Shown here piece after piece: positions 13,944 to 25,829 of a stretch of 64,000 bases of DNA. The stretch comes from Neodiprion pinetum (Eukaryota > Arthropoda > Insecta > Hymenoptera > Diprionidae). Below the pieces are notes generated by a model. That model did not search any database. It was not told the origin of the DNA and saw only the letters and a program-made list of their open reading frames with translations. The stretch covers positions 29,526,238 to 29,590,237 of the forward strand of contig NC_060236.1 in NCBI RefSeq assembly GCF_021155775.2, written 5' to 3'. A program made the translations under genes and the position numbers. Position 1 is the stretch's first letter. Each line of letters opens with the position of its first letter.

Positions 13944-16772
13944 TTAACGAGCTAATTGCGTTATTAACGCTGCGCACATTTCGAAGAATTCCATTGTGTG
14001 GTGACCCGTTAGTTGCGACTGGGTATTCATAGAATCTGTAAAATTAATAACAAAAGACGTAGCTATAAATTGCGGATCAAACTCTTCGTATTTTGCAAAT
14101 AAGTTATTGAAATTGTCGGTAACAAACCTTCATTAACGCTTTCTGTGTCCTCGCTTGATCTCGATTTAAAATCAAGCAAGTAATTTTTGTAATCTACTTG
14201 ATAGAGTTGCAAAGACATTTTGCTGTATTTATTAGTCACTTTGTTCTTGTGTCTAACTCGGACACTGTACGCATTGATAATTTTCCATTCCTGTATTAAA
14301 CATAGGCACGTTAAAAGAGTTGAAACTAGCAAGTTGACGCATGACTCTTTGCAATTCGATATTTCACTCACAAAATTGAGAGCTGCCATAGCGCGATACA
14401 CTTCATTCATAATATCGTTAGGCTTTGACTGGGACCTAATACCAAGATGCCACTTGGATCGCTTCACAGGTGTTCCGCGGCTCGCACCACTTGCTCCACT
14501 TTGAGTCTGCGCTGAAGCTCCACCTTGAGAGTTTTTGGTTTCGCGCAATGCTGAAAAACGTCAATCAACTGTCAAGGAATTCAAAAGTACGAAACCTCTG
14601 TATACAATACATCTGAATTCTTGACGTTTGGAATAAATCTGAAACCCTCTCAACTCTGTTGCACATAGATAATCTAATTTTTTTTTTTCAAAATTAGAGG
14701 CTCAATTGTCTTTGATTCGAAAAGCAGGTGGTTTATACTAACGAGCGATTCTCTCCGGATGAGGACGTAATGGACTGTTATTTGATTCGCTCGGACTAAA
14801 GGCAACTGGTGGAGGACTGGAGGCGACGTAAAAGTCCTTGTATTCCGCTTTCGCAGCCTCATCGGCAATCCTTTTATTATCAATTATTAGATGATAAGCA
14901 ATTGCCAATTGATCGTGAGGGTCGCAGCTCAGTAACGCAGAATGTACTTCACTATCCTTGACGTTGAACTTTTCGCAAACCTCACTAACAGCCCCTGTAT
15001 CGATTACGGAAGAGTCTTGCTCGACAGGTGAAGGAAATAGATAAGTGGGCAACTCTTTCTGGAACCACTCGTGCTTTCTGTTTCGTAGAGAAAGATAAAA
15101 AAAAATAAAACTCATTTCAATCATTATATCATAGAAATAATTATGACAAAAATGAAATTGGTAATTGAACATCAAGATTTTTTTTTTCTCGATAACAAAT
15201 GATGCATATAAAATAATGTATTATGCTGAGAATCTACTGGTATCAAAATAAGGGATGACCTGTGACACGGAGGTATTTGAAAAAATGTATTGAATTTGAA
15301 TAACTTACTTTATATCTTCTATGGTAGCCCTTTTCATCGGGTCAACTTGCAGCATATGACATAACAGACTGACCACAGATTTGTTCAAATATTCCGGAAT
15401 AGGAAAAATGCCAGCTGAAAATGGGAACAATAAATCGTCAAAAACTCTATCCATGTGTGATTCGATGAATGAATTGAACTCTAAGTTGCAAAATCAATAA
15501 AAATATTAATCTTACGTCGTACAACTTACTTTTAATTTTTCTAAACAAAGTTGGCACATGCTCGTCGTCAAAAGGTAATGTGCCGCAAAGCAGTGCATAA
15601 AGAATAACTCCGCAGGACCAAATATCGACTTCCGGACCTGCGTATAATTTTCCTGAGATAACTTCAGGTGCCGCATAATTCGGAGAGCCACAAGATGTTC
15701 TTAAAAATTCTCCATCGGTCATCATATTGGATAGGCCTAAAGTTTAAGCAGTAAAATAAAATTGAATCATTTTTTCTTCTATAATCAACAGTTCTTCATC
15801 GGTTAATTTTAGTTGTATTACAAATTTTATTAACGGAAATTGTTAGCTATGGTTATTTCTTACCAAAATCTGCTATCTTAACATGGAGATTATGATCTAG
15901 CAGTAAATTTTCAGGCTTCAAATCACGGTGAACAATCATGTGTCGGTGGCAGTAATCCACACCAGATATAATTTGCTGAAAAAACCTTCGGGCTTCGTGC
16001 TCCTTGAGCTTTCCATGCTTGACTATATAATCGAACAATTCTCCTCCAGATACATATTCCATGATCATGAAGATATCCGTTGGCGTGCTTATTACTTGAT
16101 ATCTGTATTGAAAAATTGAAACTGCATTCAAATTTAAAGAAAAAATAGGATTAACAAAGATAGAAGATTAACTGGAAAGTTTTTATCATCTGAAAAACTA
16201 CCAGTCATTATAAGTCGTCATAATAAGCTGGCAATAATCAAAGGCAACTTTTAAAATTACCTAGCACAGGAATTGCTGTAATTTTGTGCATGAACACCAA
16301 AAGAAGCTCAGTAGAAATTAGTTCATTGTTTTAAACAGCTCTATTGCTGAGATGAACATGTATCAAGTAAAATAAAAGCAAGTATATTTATATTAAAATA
16401 TCATGCAGCATGAAACTTGCAGTTTAATAATGTGGGGATGTCGAAACAGTTTGAGATTTTGAATCTCTCTTCGTATCTTCCCAACGACATCGAGACTTTT
16501 TATTTTTTGACGGTTCAGGATCTTCACAGCGACCTTGAGCTTGGTCAGCGCATGTTCTCCGACTAAAATACAAATCACAAAAAGATTCAGCTTACTCTTG
16601 TGAGCAAAGCAAAGTAATCGACGTAACAAGGGTTTTAAAATAGGAAACAAAGGCAATTTGAAAACAAACTTTTAACTTTCCCAAATGTTCCCACGCCCAG
16701 AGTTGGCCCGAGAGTGTAGTGGCCTATCTTGACGATGGGCTGAGGCTGACCTGACTGAATTTTATCAGTCAT
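13944..16772 (-). CDS. AMPKalpha: AMP-activated protein kinase catalytic subunit alpha
   Basis: This Ser/Thr kinase senses low energy as part of the alpha-beta-gamma AMPK trimer and switches on catabolism, including fatty-acid entry into mitochondria. Nine exons (16772-16670, 16562-16421, 16102-15864, 15736-15530, 15414-15309, 15077-14743, 14550-14372, 14290-14128, 14035-13944) encode 521 residues, a normal length. Visible are the glycine loop GVGTFGKV, catalytic Lys48 in VAVK, HRDLKPEN, DFG at 160-162, and the activation-loop Thr175 in FLRTSCGSPNYAAPE, the LKB1 site. The regulatory tail (EWKIINAYSVRVRHKN, KMSLQLYQVD) ends in the family-typical TMEFFEMCA. A UBA-like autoinhibitory region lies in exon 6. 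Intron 2 uses a GC donor (CT|GCAAGT), the only choice that restores the conserved KLYQVISTP reading. A diverged tandem repeat lies upstream. Confidence 0.96.
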
Positions 16773-19700
16773 TTTTGAATGCCCTAAAATACGATTTCAA
16801 AGCACAATTATTAGTCCAGTACTTGGAGAGCAACTAGCAGTTGGCTCGATTAGCTAACGACTCTGACAGCAGAAAAATAAATAAAATTTTTCCATTACAG
16901 GCAAAGGTGTATAGATGAACGGAGTCAGAGAAGGAGAATGTAAATTTGAAAATTAAATAATAAGACAGTCAATAATTCTGCGTCTATGACATGATAATAG
17001 ATATATAATCAGGTATGCGATAATATATTGTCGTCTGACACTTTCATTAGCGAAAATTGAATTGAAGTAAAGAATAATTAATTGTTACCTATTTAAGGGT
17101 GTCAATTATGCATGCGGTGACGAATATGATGACCCCCGTTCGTGGATCAAGGAAACATTGTTAATTTTAAGCAACATAAAATATACCTAAGGTAAATAAG
17201 CGATGTGGGAACGTGTATTATCACCTGACATTATTTACTATCCATGGTTGTAAAAATATTATATTTTTGACCCAGGAGGCAGGGCCGCATTTGCACTTGA
17301 GCACAGGCTTCAGCTAGCCTCAACTACCTGGTGGAGTTCTTAGAAACTGTTTAGAGTATTTCAAGCTTCCGAACGTCGCCGAGAGCGGCGCTCGCGTCAC
17401 TGCAACAGCCAACACTTGACGATCGCTGGTTAGAAGATCGCGGAACTTCGTCGAACTTGGTCGTCATTCGGTAAATCGGTGTGTTTGATTCGCGTATTAT
17501 ATTCGGACTTGTTGATAGTTTTATATAATTGCATGTTGAAAATATGACCGGAGAGCAGCATAGCTAATCGACAAGGCGTGCCACCGACATTCATTCGAAC
17601 TTGTTTGCGATTGCCGTATAATCGGTCAGTGTAAAGTATACTGGATATGGTGTTTCGTTTATGCGTTAAAACAAAAGACTATCGCGAGTTGGAAAATATT
17701 CTCAACCGACGCTGCAGTAAATTTAATGCGAATCTTTCTGTTCAATACTTGAAAAAAATATAGCGGGAGAGTAACACAGCTAATCCACAATCTGGGCTGT
17801 TGACAGAGATTCAAGTCAAGACATGTTTGCGATTGTTGTATAATCGCTCGGTGTGAAGTGTGCTGGATGTGGTGTTTCCTTTAAACGTTCAAACAAAAGA
17901 CTATCGCGAGTTTGAAAATATTCCCAACCGACGCTGTAATAAGTTTGTCTTTTTATTCGGTATGAATTATTCATATAATATTATCGCAGTAATTACACTC
18001 TGTCCCATGCGTCGAATATTGTAATACTAATTCTCGTAATATTTTCGCTAAGTGTAAATAATATCTGGAAAGTAATGATGAATTTCTAATTTCCTTTTCC
18101 GAATCTGTCAGAAAACTTGATGTTCAGTTTTCGTGTGTAGTTACATAGTGAAATAGTGGAAAAGAGTGACAATACTTGGATACTCATTACCAGACGAACT
18201 GGATTGAATTCACCGTGAACGAGGTTCCGAAAGTTAACATGTCCTAGACAGCACGTGATGGGTAAGCTTCGCATGAAATCCATGAAATTTGATACATTGC
18301 CAGCTAATGAAACGATTGAAACATTCATTACTTCGGATCTGTAAGTTGTATCGTCGTTGGATTGTACCATTCCTCTTGTCAACGAATTTTCATCGATAAA
18401 GGCTGATCTAGTTTTACGAAAATATTCTGACACAGATGAATACAAGCCGCATTTTTAATCCATTTTGACAGGTCTAATGAATAGGATAGTGTTGAGTAAA
18501 TCTTTGATGAAATTCTTAGGAAAAAAAGACTGTTGACAGTGCTTGCAACAAATAATTTGTTCTTGCAATATTGACTAGCAAAAAACATGGTACAAAATTG
18601 GTATACGAGTTTGGTTTCACTTTGCGCTGAAATCATTTGGAATGTTATACCTATAATGCGGAGTGTTCGTAATTTGAGAATAACTATATATCAAAAGTTT
18701 TTACGTGTTTGAAATGGTCACAGTAAATTATTGTACCTTAAACAAAAACGTTTCCAATTTTCCCGCATGTCCAAAAACCCTTAAAATCGTGTTACCGTTT
18801 TGTTGGAAAGAAGAATATTTTTTTAGAAAGTCTTGAAATTATTTCACATGGAATGCACTGTTAATAGTCTAGGAATCCAGTGTGGTACAAGTGTAAAAAT
18901 ATAAAATGATACGTTTCATGAATGATTGTGAATTCTGTTTGTCTTGTTTTGGATCCATCAAGGACGATAATTGTTTTCAAATAAAGTTCAATATGAAAAA
19001 AAATTCAAAATACGCCATGTTCAATCATTTTTAATTCCATGCTGCGAAAAAAAAAATGCATATCCTAGGCAACCATATCCGCAAACGTGATGAATGAATT
19101 TTTTTTTAAACGCCCGACTCTAATTCTTTGAAAGAATAGTATCACTGATTTTGATAATGGAGCAACAGGTAAAATAAACATGATTATAAAACTTTCTAAA
19201 AAAAAACGGCACCAGAACATGAGTGCAAACCACTTTTTTCTCCAACTATTTAAAATTAATAATATTAGAAAATTGTAATGTATCTCATGTGCGTGGACTT
19301 GATACCCCGCGACATTGGGAACCTTCGCGTAGATATAGGCATACATATTTCAAGATTATCCAGGATTGTCCACCCGACCTCAGAGATCATTCTTCAATCC
19401 GTACACACTTCACGGTGTAGTTTAATCGGTAAAACAGAACAAACGGTTATTAGACAGTAAGAAAAATGGCGGACGGTGTCACACCCGCCAATATTCAAAA
19501 TATGAAATGGAACGAGTCTCTGTAATTGAAATAAATATTGCGAAATAGAGATTTGAGAAACCTGTTCCGTGCACTTTACGCAAATATGGAACACTGTGAA
19601 AGTGTCTTCTTAGATAACCGGGAAAATATACGCTGCGAAGCTTGAAGTGTTGTAGAATTTTTATGATTATCTAACGTCCCCATTCTTGTGGACTTTAACC

Positions 19701-19841
19701 TCCCTACTTAAGTACAATTGAGACGTGTAGTTTTTCTTTTATACTTTTATCAGTCCGGACTTTAATCAGTTACAAAATCTCTGACTTGTTGATCAGCGTG
19801 AAGAAAGATATTCACAGATCTGGAGCTAATAATCTTTAATA
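16773..19841. other. Divergent AMPK alpha/colt upstream region
   Basis: About 3 kb separate the two divergent start codons. The interval holds the promoters and probably 5' UTR exons, but I could not place any exon. The notable structure is the two-unit tandem repeat at 17548-17944. Small open frames here (for example about 18086-18636) have no coding character. Confidence 0.5.
17548..17944. repeat. Diverged two-copy tandem duplication
   Basis: Two units of about 175-180 bp, offset by about 215 bp (17548-17723 and 17763-17944), align over their full length. Shared blocks include TTTGCGATTG, a GTATAATCG segment, GGTGTTTC and the nearly identical AAACAAAAGACTATCGCGAG followed by AATATTC and CAACCGACGCTG. 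They differ at roughly one base in five. The position between divergent genes suggests that each unit could contain a promoter or noncoding first exon, but neither shows an obvious coding frame. Confidence 0.75.
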
Positions 19842-22800
19842 ATGTCCGAAAACGTTAGCCCAATTAAATATTTTCTCTCCGGTGGATTCGGTGGAGTATG
19901 TCTCGTTATAGCTGGTCATCCCCTGGACACGATAAAAGTAAGGTTATACACTAGTATACATGTCGATTGGATAATCGTTCCGTCAATTAGAAAATGACTG
20001 CAGTAACAAAGAAACAATAAAAGCCATCTATTTGCAATTAAATTTCGGTCGTTGATCGTTAAACTTGTGATTATACTTCAACAGCCATAAGCTGGTCTTG
20101 AATCATTGCCCTTATTTATTTACTGTGATGAGGCAAAAACAATTTTCAACAGGTTCGCCTTCAGACTATGCCAAAGCCCTTACCAAATGCATTGCCACTT
20201 TATTCAGGGATGTGGGATTGCACGAAGAAAACAATAGCCAAAGAGGGATTTCGAGGCCTCTACAAGGGTACAATATACGATCTATTACTAAGTATCGAGC
20301 CTCGTTAGTCAGTCTAAACCACGCATAAAAGTGGCATGTATACCTATCTGTACCTCAAACAGGGAATGAGCTTTGAAGTACAAGCATATCCGCCTATGTA
20401 GTAAGCTACTCGAACTCGTAACAGGCAAACGAATCGACTGCCAGATCAAAAGGATAATAATTATTTTACGTCCGTAGGAATGGGAGCACCGCTGACAGGC
20501 GTGGCTCCGATATTTGCCATTAGTTTCCTCGGATTCGGTGTGGGTAAAAAAATTCAACAGAAGAATCCAGATGAAAAACTAACTCTGCCGCAATTGTTTT
20601 ATGCCGGTGCTTTCAGCGGAGTTTGCACAACTTGTATCATGGCGCCTGGGGAACGTATAAAGTGCCTTTTACAAATACAGCATGCCGACGCTCTGCCAAA
20701 GTACAACGGGCCAGTCGATTGCATTAAACAATTGTACAGAGAGGGTGGAGTTAGGAGTATTTTTAAAGGGACTTACGCCACTTTATTGAGAGGTACACAA
20801 TTCATATTTTTTTTATTGTATGATACAGAATTTATAACATTACAATCTAGTCTAAATAAATTTTTAATTTCAAAGTTCAACGCGCAGCAATTTGAACAAT
20901 GTAAAATTTACAAAATTTTTCTTGTGAGTAAACGATTACAGAATGTGCGAGGGCATTAAAGATACATTTTTCCAGCTTCGATATGATGCAATGTAAAATT
21001 GTCTCTTATCAAACTTTTGCTAATGTTTCGTCAAGTACATGAAAACGGATGCTGTGGCAATCTCACTATGTTACGCTTCTTTGAGCATTGTCTCAGACGC
21101 TAAGATACGGATGTTGAATTAGTATGGCTACAAATTAACATTGATTTGGTCAATTTCTTATTCCGATATTTTACGCGAGCTATCTACCTTAAAATGTGCA
21201 TAATGAGTTTATAGTGACACGGTAAATTGTGCGGATCGTTGTCTAGAATCTAGCTGATGTTATTGGTGTCTTCGTAACTTGAGAGCTTATGACCTGTCCG
21301 AAAATGCCGTCGTTTTATGCGCTTGCAACGAAGTCCTCCTTTACGCAGAGCGTAAAAAACTCCCCAATTCTTTAGTTTAGTTGGTGTCGTACAACGAGGT
21401 GCAGTTTCCTTGACTCGGTTCACCTGTGTACAAAATAATGATAATTGTTTCAAAAGTATTTCATTGACGTCATTCTGTATGTCTAGCGTCCGAAGTGACA
21501 TAAAAAATTACAAATGGGTACGAATACGAACCAGATTCGGGTTCCAATAAATCATATCACAGTTGCAGTCCCAAGGATTTCCGTCTAATCTCAAATTCAA
21601 TATTTGGTGTTGCTTGCCAGGATTTTTGAGGCTTTTAAAAAAGTCTAACGGAAGCATGGTTAGTTTATTTTTATTAAGTAGAATTTCCCTCAGCTCGGTT
21701 TGCTGCTGCAGAGTAAACAGGCCAGGAGGAATAGTCTCTAATTCATTTCTGGACAAATCGATACGCTTGACTTTTTCCAAACCGTAAAAAGCATCCATGG
21801 ATAATTCTCGAATTTGACAATTGCTCAGGTCCAGATCTTCCAGACTTCTAAGCTCGAGAAACGCGTCAAAATCTATGCTGCTTATGTTTCCGTTCATTTT
21901 CAACTCCTTCAGCGCAGGCATTCCTCGTAATATAAAACGCTCTAACACCTGCATCTCTACGTTAAACAAGTGTAATACTTCCAGCAAGCGCAATCCTAGA
22001 AACGAATTTTGCTGCAACTTGAGAAGCGTCCCGTCGCCTCCGAGATATAATTTAGTTGTCGCGTTCATGATCTCAAATGTGCTACAAAAAAAAAAAGGAA
22101 AAAGAAAGAAAGAAAGACAAGTCATTTGAATGTAAACATTAGTATAAACTATTGTGAAATCAAATTGTGAAAGTTTTTTCATACCTTGGAAATATGTAAT
22201 CGAGCGGATTTCCAGTAAAATCGGCTTCGACCAGTACTGGAAACGGGGGAAAGGAGAGTTCGGACAAGAAAGTTAAATTATTTCTTCGAAGGTCTAATCG
22301 TTCAAGTGCCAATAGTCCAGCCAGCTCGACGCTCGTCAAAGTCAGTAGCTGATTCTCGGCCAAAGATAGTGACTTCAAAATGGGTGTACCGTAGAAGCAG
22401 AATTTAGGAATGACTTTCAAATCGTTTTTCTCCAGAGACAATAAAACCAGACTGTCCAAGCCGTCAAACATCTCCCAAGAAATATCTTTTAGCGCGCAAT
22501 CGTAGGCTCTCAAGTGCGTCAATCTTCCCAAGCCTGTAAAGAGATGCGCAGATTCTCTGTAGCCCTCGACTTCTTGTTTGTACAAATTATACGGCAAAAT
22601 TTCTCGCTCCTCTTCCTCGCCGTTCTCTCCGTCACCCCCGTGGCTCAAAAATATCAATCTTAAGCCATTCTGGTTGACAACTTCACCTTCTGGTCCAGAA
22701 TCCTGATCCTCGTGTTCATTGCTCGCATGACTTACCGGCTTGACGACCAAGTTCACTTGACCTTTATTGAACGTACTTTTACTCGCGAGCCTTACGCGTT

Positions 22801-24782
22801 CTAAATTGAGGTAGCGAAGCGTCGGACCGAGCGGAAGCAACGCGTCCACATCTAGAACTATTCCATATCTTTTATTGGTCAATTTGAGCTTCCCGCCAGA
22901 ATTTCTGAGTCTGTCGTTGTACCCCATTCCTTGGATATCCAAGGATATCAAATCGGTGAAACGATTAGTGTCGGTGGAACTCAACCGGATTTCTTTGTCT
23001 CCGTCTCCAGATTCTAGAATAGTCAATACCTGAAATTTTTATCATTGTCCATTAGTGAAAGTTGGAACAGCCAGTCAGCGATACTCGAATAATCATTCAA
23101 ACCTGCAAATCTATCGGAAGAGATTCCAGCAACTGCTTTGCGTCCTTTGTCAGCACACACGTGGCTACTTTCAACAACTCGGTTGCCATTGGTTCGTCAT
23201 TGTTCAAACTTTGATAATAATTCACCTCCGGTTCTAAATCCTGCGGAATTAATACAACCATGGAGTATTGTCAAATCAAAATGTAACGTGCTTCTCGTAA
23301 TTAACCTTTTGAAGATTTATTGATTTATTGAAAAATTATGGTCTAATTTCACGAGAAAAAAAAAACAAACAATCTATTTTCACAAACTTATTACGTCTTG
23401 TTACAGCTAAATAACCCAACTCATTTACCTCTTGATTATTCGTGTTCATGTTGGCCCACCGATACAAAGGCAAATCATAGAACTTTGCTATCTGACAATT
23501 GCATACATGAGGACATTGTATCTCCCATATTCCACCGATGTCTATTATCTGTCCAAAACACCAAGCCTGAATAAAATCATGAACATATTCAATACATTCA
23601 TTGAGTCTTGAGGAAAATGAGCAAGAGATATAATTATGTAGGAAACCAGAAGCTCTGATGCATATCGCGAGCTGTTGTCAAAATTGTTAAAAAAATAAAT
23701 AAAAATAAAACACGAACAAAAACACTATCTCCTTCCGAACTAAAATTGTCCAAAATTAATGATTCAACAATCAAACGCGTTTAATAATGAATTAGTTTAT
23801 TCTGCTAACTTTATTCTGAAAGATCGAAAAAAAAAAAAGAAAAACGAGAAAAACTCTGAGAGTAGAAATTATTGCACAAAGCGATGATCACGAACCGGGA
23901 TTAAAACTGGCCATAAAAACAGCGTGACGATCTTCATGATAGTAAAACGTATAGAATAGCAAAAGATGTGGCGTGTAACCGTAGTCAGATGACAAGGAGG
24001 AATAATTAGATTTCCGAAAGAGAAGCTAGCTGGAGAGAAACTGAATTTCGTTTGTATTTATCTGTCAGATTGTTTGTCCCATATCCGGGCAGGATGTCAG
24101 TTATCTATCGACCCACGCACGTTCTACAATATTATTAATTACGGTGTGATTTCCAATTTGAAAGTTACTAAGTTATATTAATAATAGCAAACACAACAAG
24201 CACACCCATCGCGAATAACAATACGCCACCCCTAAACTTCGGGCATACGCATTTATTCGACTCTTTGTCTTATTCCTCTATCATTACAGACGTACCGGCC
24301 AGTGGAGTGTATTTCATGATGTACGAATTGCTTCAGAGATGGTTGACACCTGATGGTGGAAAATTGGGTGTTGTGTCGACTATTTTTGCCGGTGGTATGG
24401 CTGGAATTGCAAATTGGATCGTAGCGATACCCCCAGATGTATTAAAAAGTAGACTGCAAACTGGTAGGTGAACGAGCCAACGAATTATGACTAAATTACT
24501 GCCATGTCCAGTGATACGCAAGCAATCGTTTATTCTTCTTCATCGTTCAACTAGGGGGTGAAGGTTTTAACGTGTGTTTCTAATTTTTCTAAAGCACCGG
24601 AAGGCACATACAAAAATGGAATTCGTTCTGTATTCACTCAACTGATGAAGGAAGAGGGACCTCGTGCACTTTACAAAGGATGTGCTCCTGTAATGCTCAG
24701 AGCATTCCCTGCAAACGCAGCTTGTTTTGCCGGCTTTGAAGTGGCGATGAATTTCCTCAATTTGGCAGCTCCGAATTTATAA
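19842..24782 (+). CDS. colt: Mitochondrial carnitine/acylcarnitine carrier
   Basis: This inner-membrane carrier (SLC25A20; fly congested-like trachea) exchanges acylcarnitine for free carnitine, feeding beta-oxidation. Five exons (19842-19937, 20153-20267, 20478-20792, 24290-24463, 24595-24782) encode 295 residues, the normal size for the family. The three ~100-residue carrier repeats each show a PX[DE]XX[KR]-type signature: HPLDTIKVR, APGERIKC and PPDVLKSR. The carnitine-carrier-like features VRLQTMP and GVYFMMYE are present. The start MSENVSPIKYF is the first ATG. Intron 3 (3.5 kb) contains an entire gene on the other strand (21250-23937). CPT2, the next enzyme in the pathway, lies about 28 kb downstream. 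Confidence 0.95.
21250..23937 (-). CDS. Secreted leucine-rich-repeat protein nested in a colt intron
   Basis: Six exons (23937-23896, 23566-23429, 23240-23103, 23029-22185, 22081-21532, 21423-21250) join in frame to 628 residues. The N-terminus MKIVTLFLWPVLIPAWCFGQ looks like a signal peptide. A cysteine-rich N-cap (CPHVCNCQI) follows. Two blocks of leucine-rich repeats (about 24-residue periodicity, such as LVLLSLEKNDLKVIP and LEDLDLSNCQIREL) are separated by an acidic Gly/Glu-rich insert (about residues 190-230). The C-cap NPWDCNCDMIYW plus two later cysteines is a typical LRRCT. The tail is basic (RKGGLRCKRIKRRHF). No transmembrane helix is evident after the C-cap, so secretion is likely. 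This resembles insect extracellular LRR recognition or adhesion proteins, but I cannot assign an ortholog. The first small exon is the least certain part. Confidence 0.8.
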
Positions 24783-25829
24783 CGATTACTGGATCACCTA
24801 TTTTCACACCCTCGTCGGTGTTATAATTTTTGAAAAACTGCCTTTACTAACTGAAGAATCTTATACAGTATATAATATTATATATATTATTAGTTAAGAA
24901 TAAGTATATGAATATTGTGAAGAACTGCTCTATCGATAAGTATTACGGAAATTAATCGAAATGATTTTACAATTTTATACACGCATTTTATAACCGCCAT
25001 AAAGTCGGCCCAACCCCCCATTTTTAAAATCGAAACATTCTTCAGTGTGGAATGTTGTTAGCGATTGAACATTTTTATTTAACTCTTGGAAAAAAAAAAA
25101 AAAATAAGTAAGTGATGTAAAAAGTGGCCAAGCACATTGCAAATTGTTTAATTTCTAAAAGTCCTGTTGCTGAGTAGATAAGCAAAATGATGACTTAAAA
25201 CGTTCAAAGTTATAATATTGCATTGCTGAGCAGTGCTGAATTCTTATTAATTGATCATTGTCGTAGTTGTCATTATTGCTTCATTGAATAAGACATAGAA
25301 TAGAGATTTTTCTACAATCATAGACTCCAGTAGATTGCGTGAAAGTAGAGATGGCTGGTTTTATCTAATCTAATTGCTGACAGATACTACGAATATCATG
25401 ATACCAATATCGTAACCTGCCCACAAAATTAAAGATCTACAATTCTTTACGGTTAATCAATATTCAAAGTTGTTTTACTTCATTGCATATCTTACGAATA
25501 ACAATGTACATTTGATATAGGATATGAAACTTATTATAGATATGCGATGAATTTTGTACCAATATTTTTATTATTGTTGACCTTTTCTTGTATCGATTTA
25601 CCAATACATCAAGTACTGTAATTGTTAATACTGACCAGCTTTTAGTTGAAATTGCGTGAAATTAACTCAGAAATTACGGCTATAACAACGGATTGAATTA
25701 TGTACACGACAGCAAAGAAGACATTTTCTTTTTTCTTTTTATCGTTATTGTTGGAATATATATTTTATCACTCTCTGTGTATGTTTTTATACAGCGACAA
25801 AGGAAGTTTCAAGTAGCAATCTTAGTCTA
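24783..25829. other. Facing 3' flanks of colt and WASH
   Basis: This 1.05-kb AT-rich interval between convergent genes contains no supportable exon. It includes a 15-base A run near 25089 and should hold both 3' UTRs. Confidence 0.5.

Noticed and set aside
18086..18636. Two overlapping minus-strand open frames of 119 and 85 codons
   Set aside because: No recognisable domain, no plausible splice partners, AT-rich random composition, and a location in an intergenic region with noncoding repeats.
21563..22129. Plus-strand open frames opposite the LRR gene
   Set aside because: They are antisense shadows of the leucine-rich-repeat exon.
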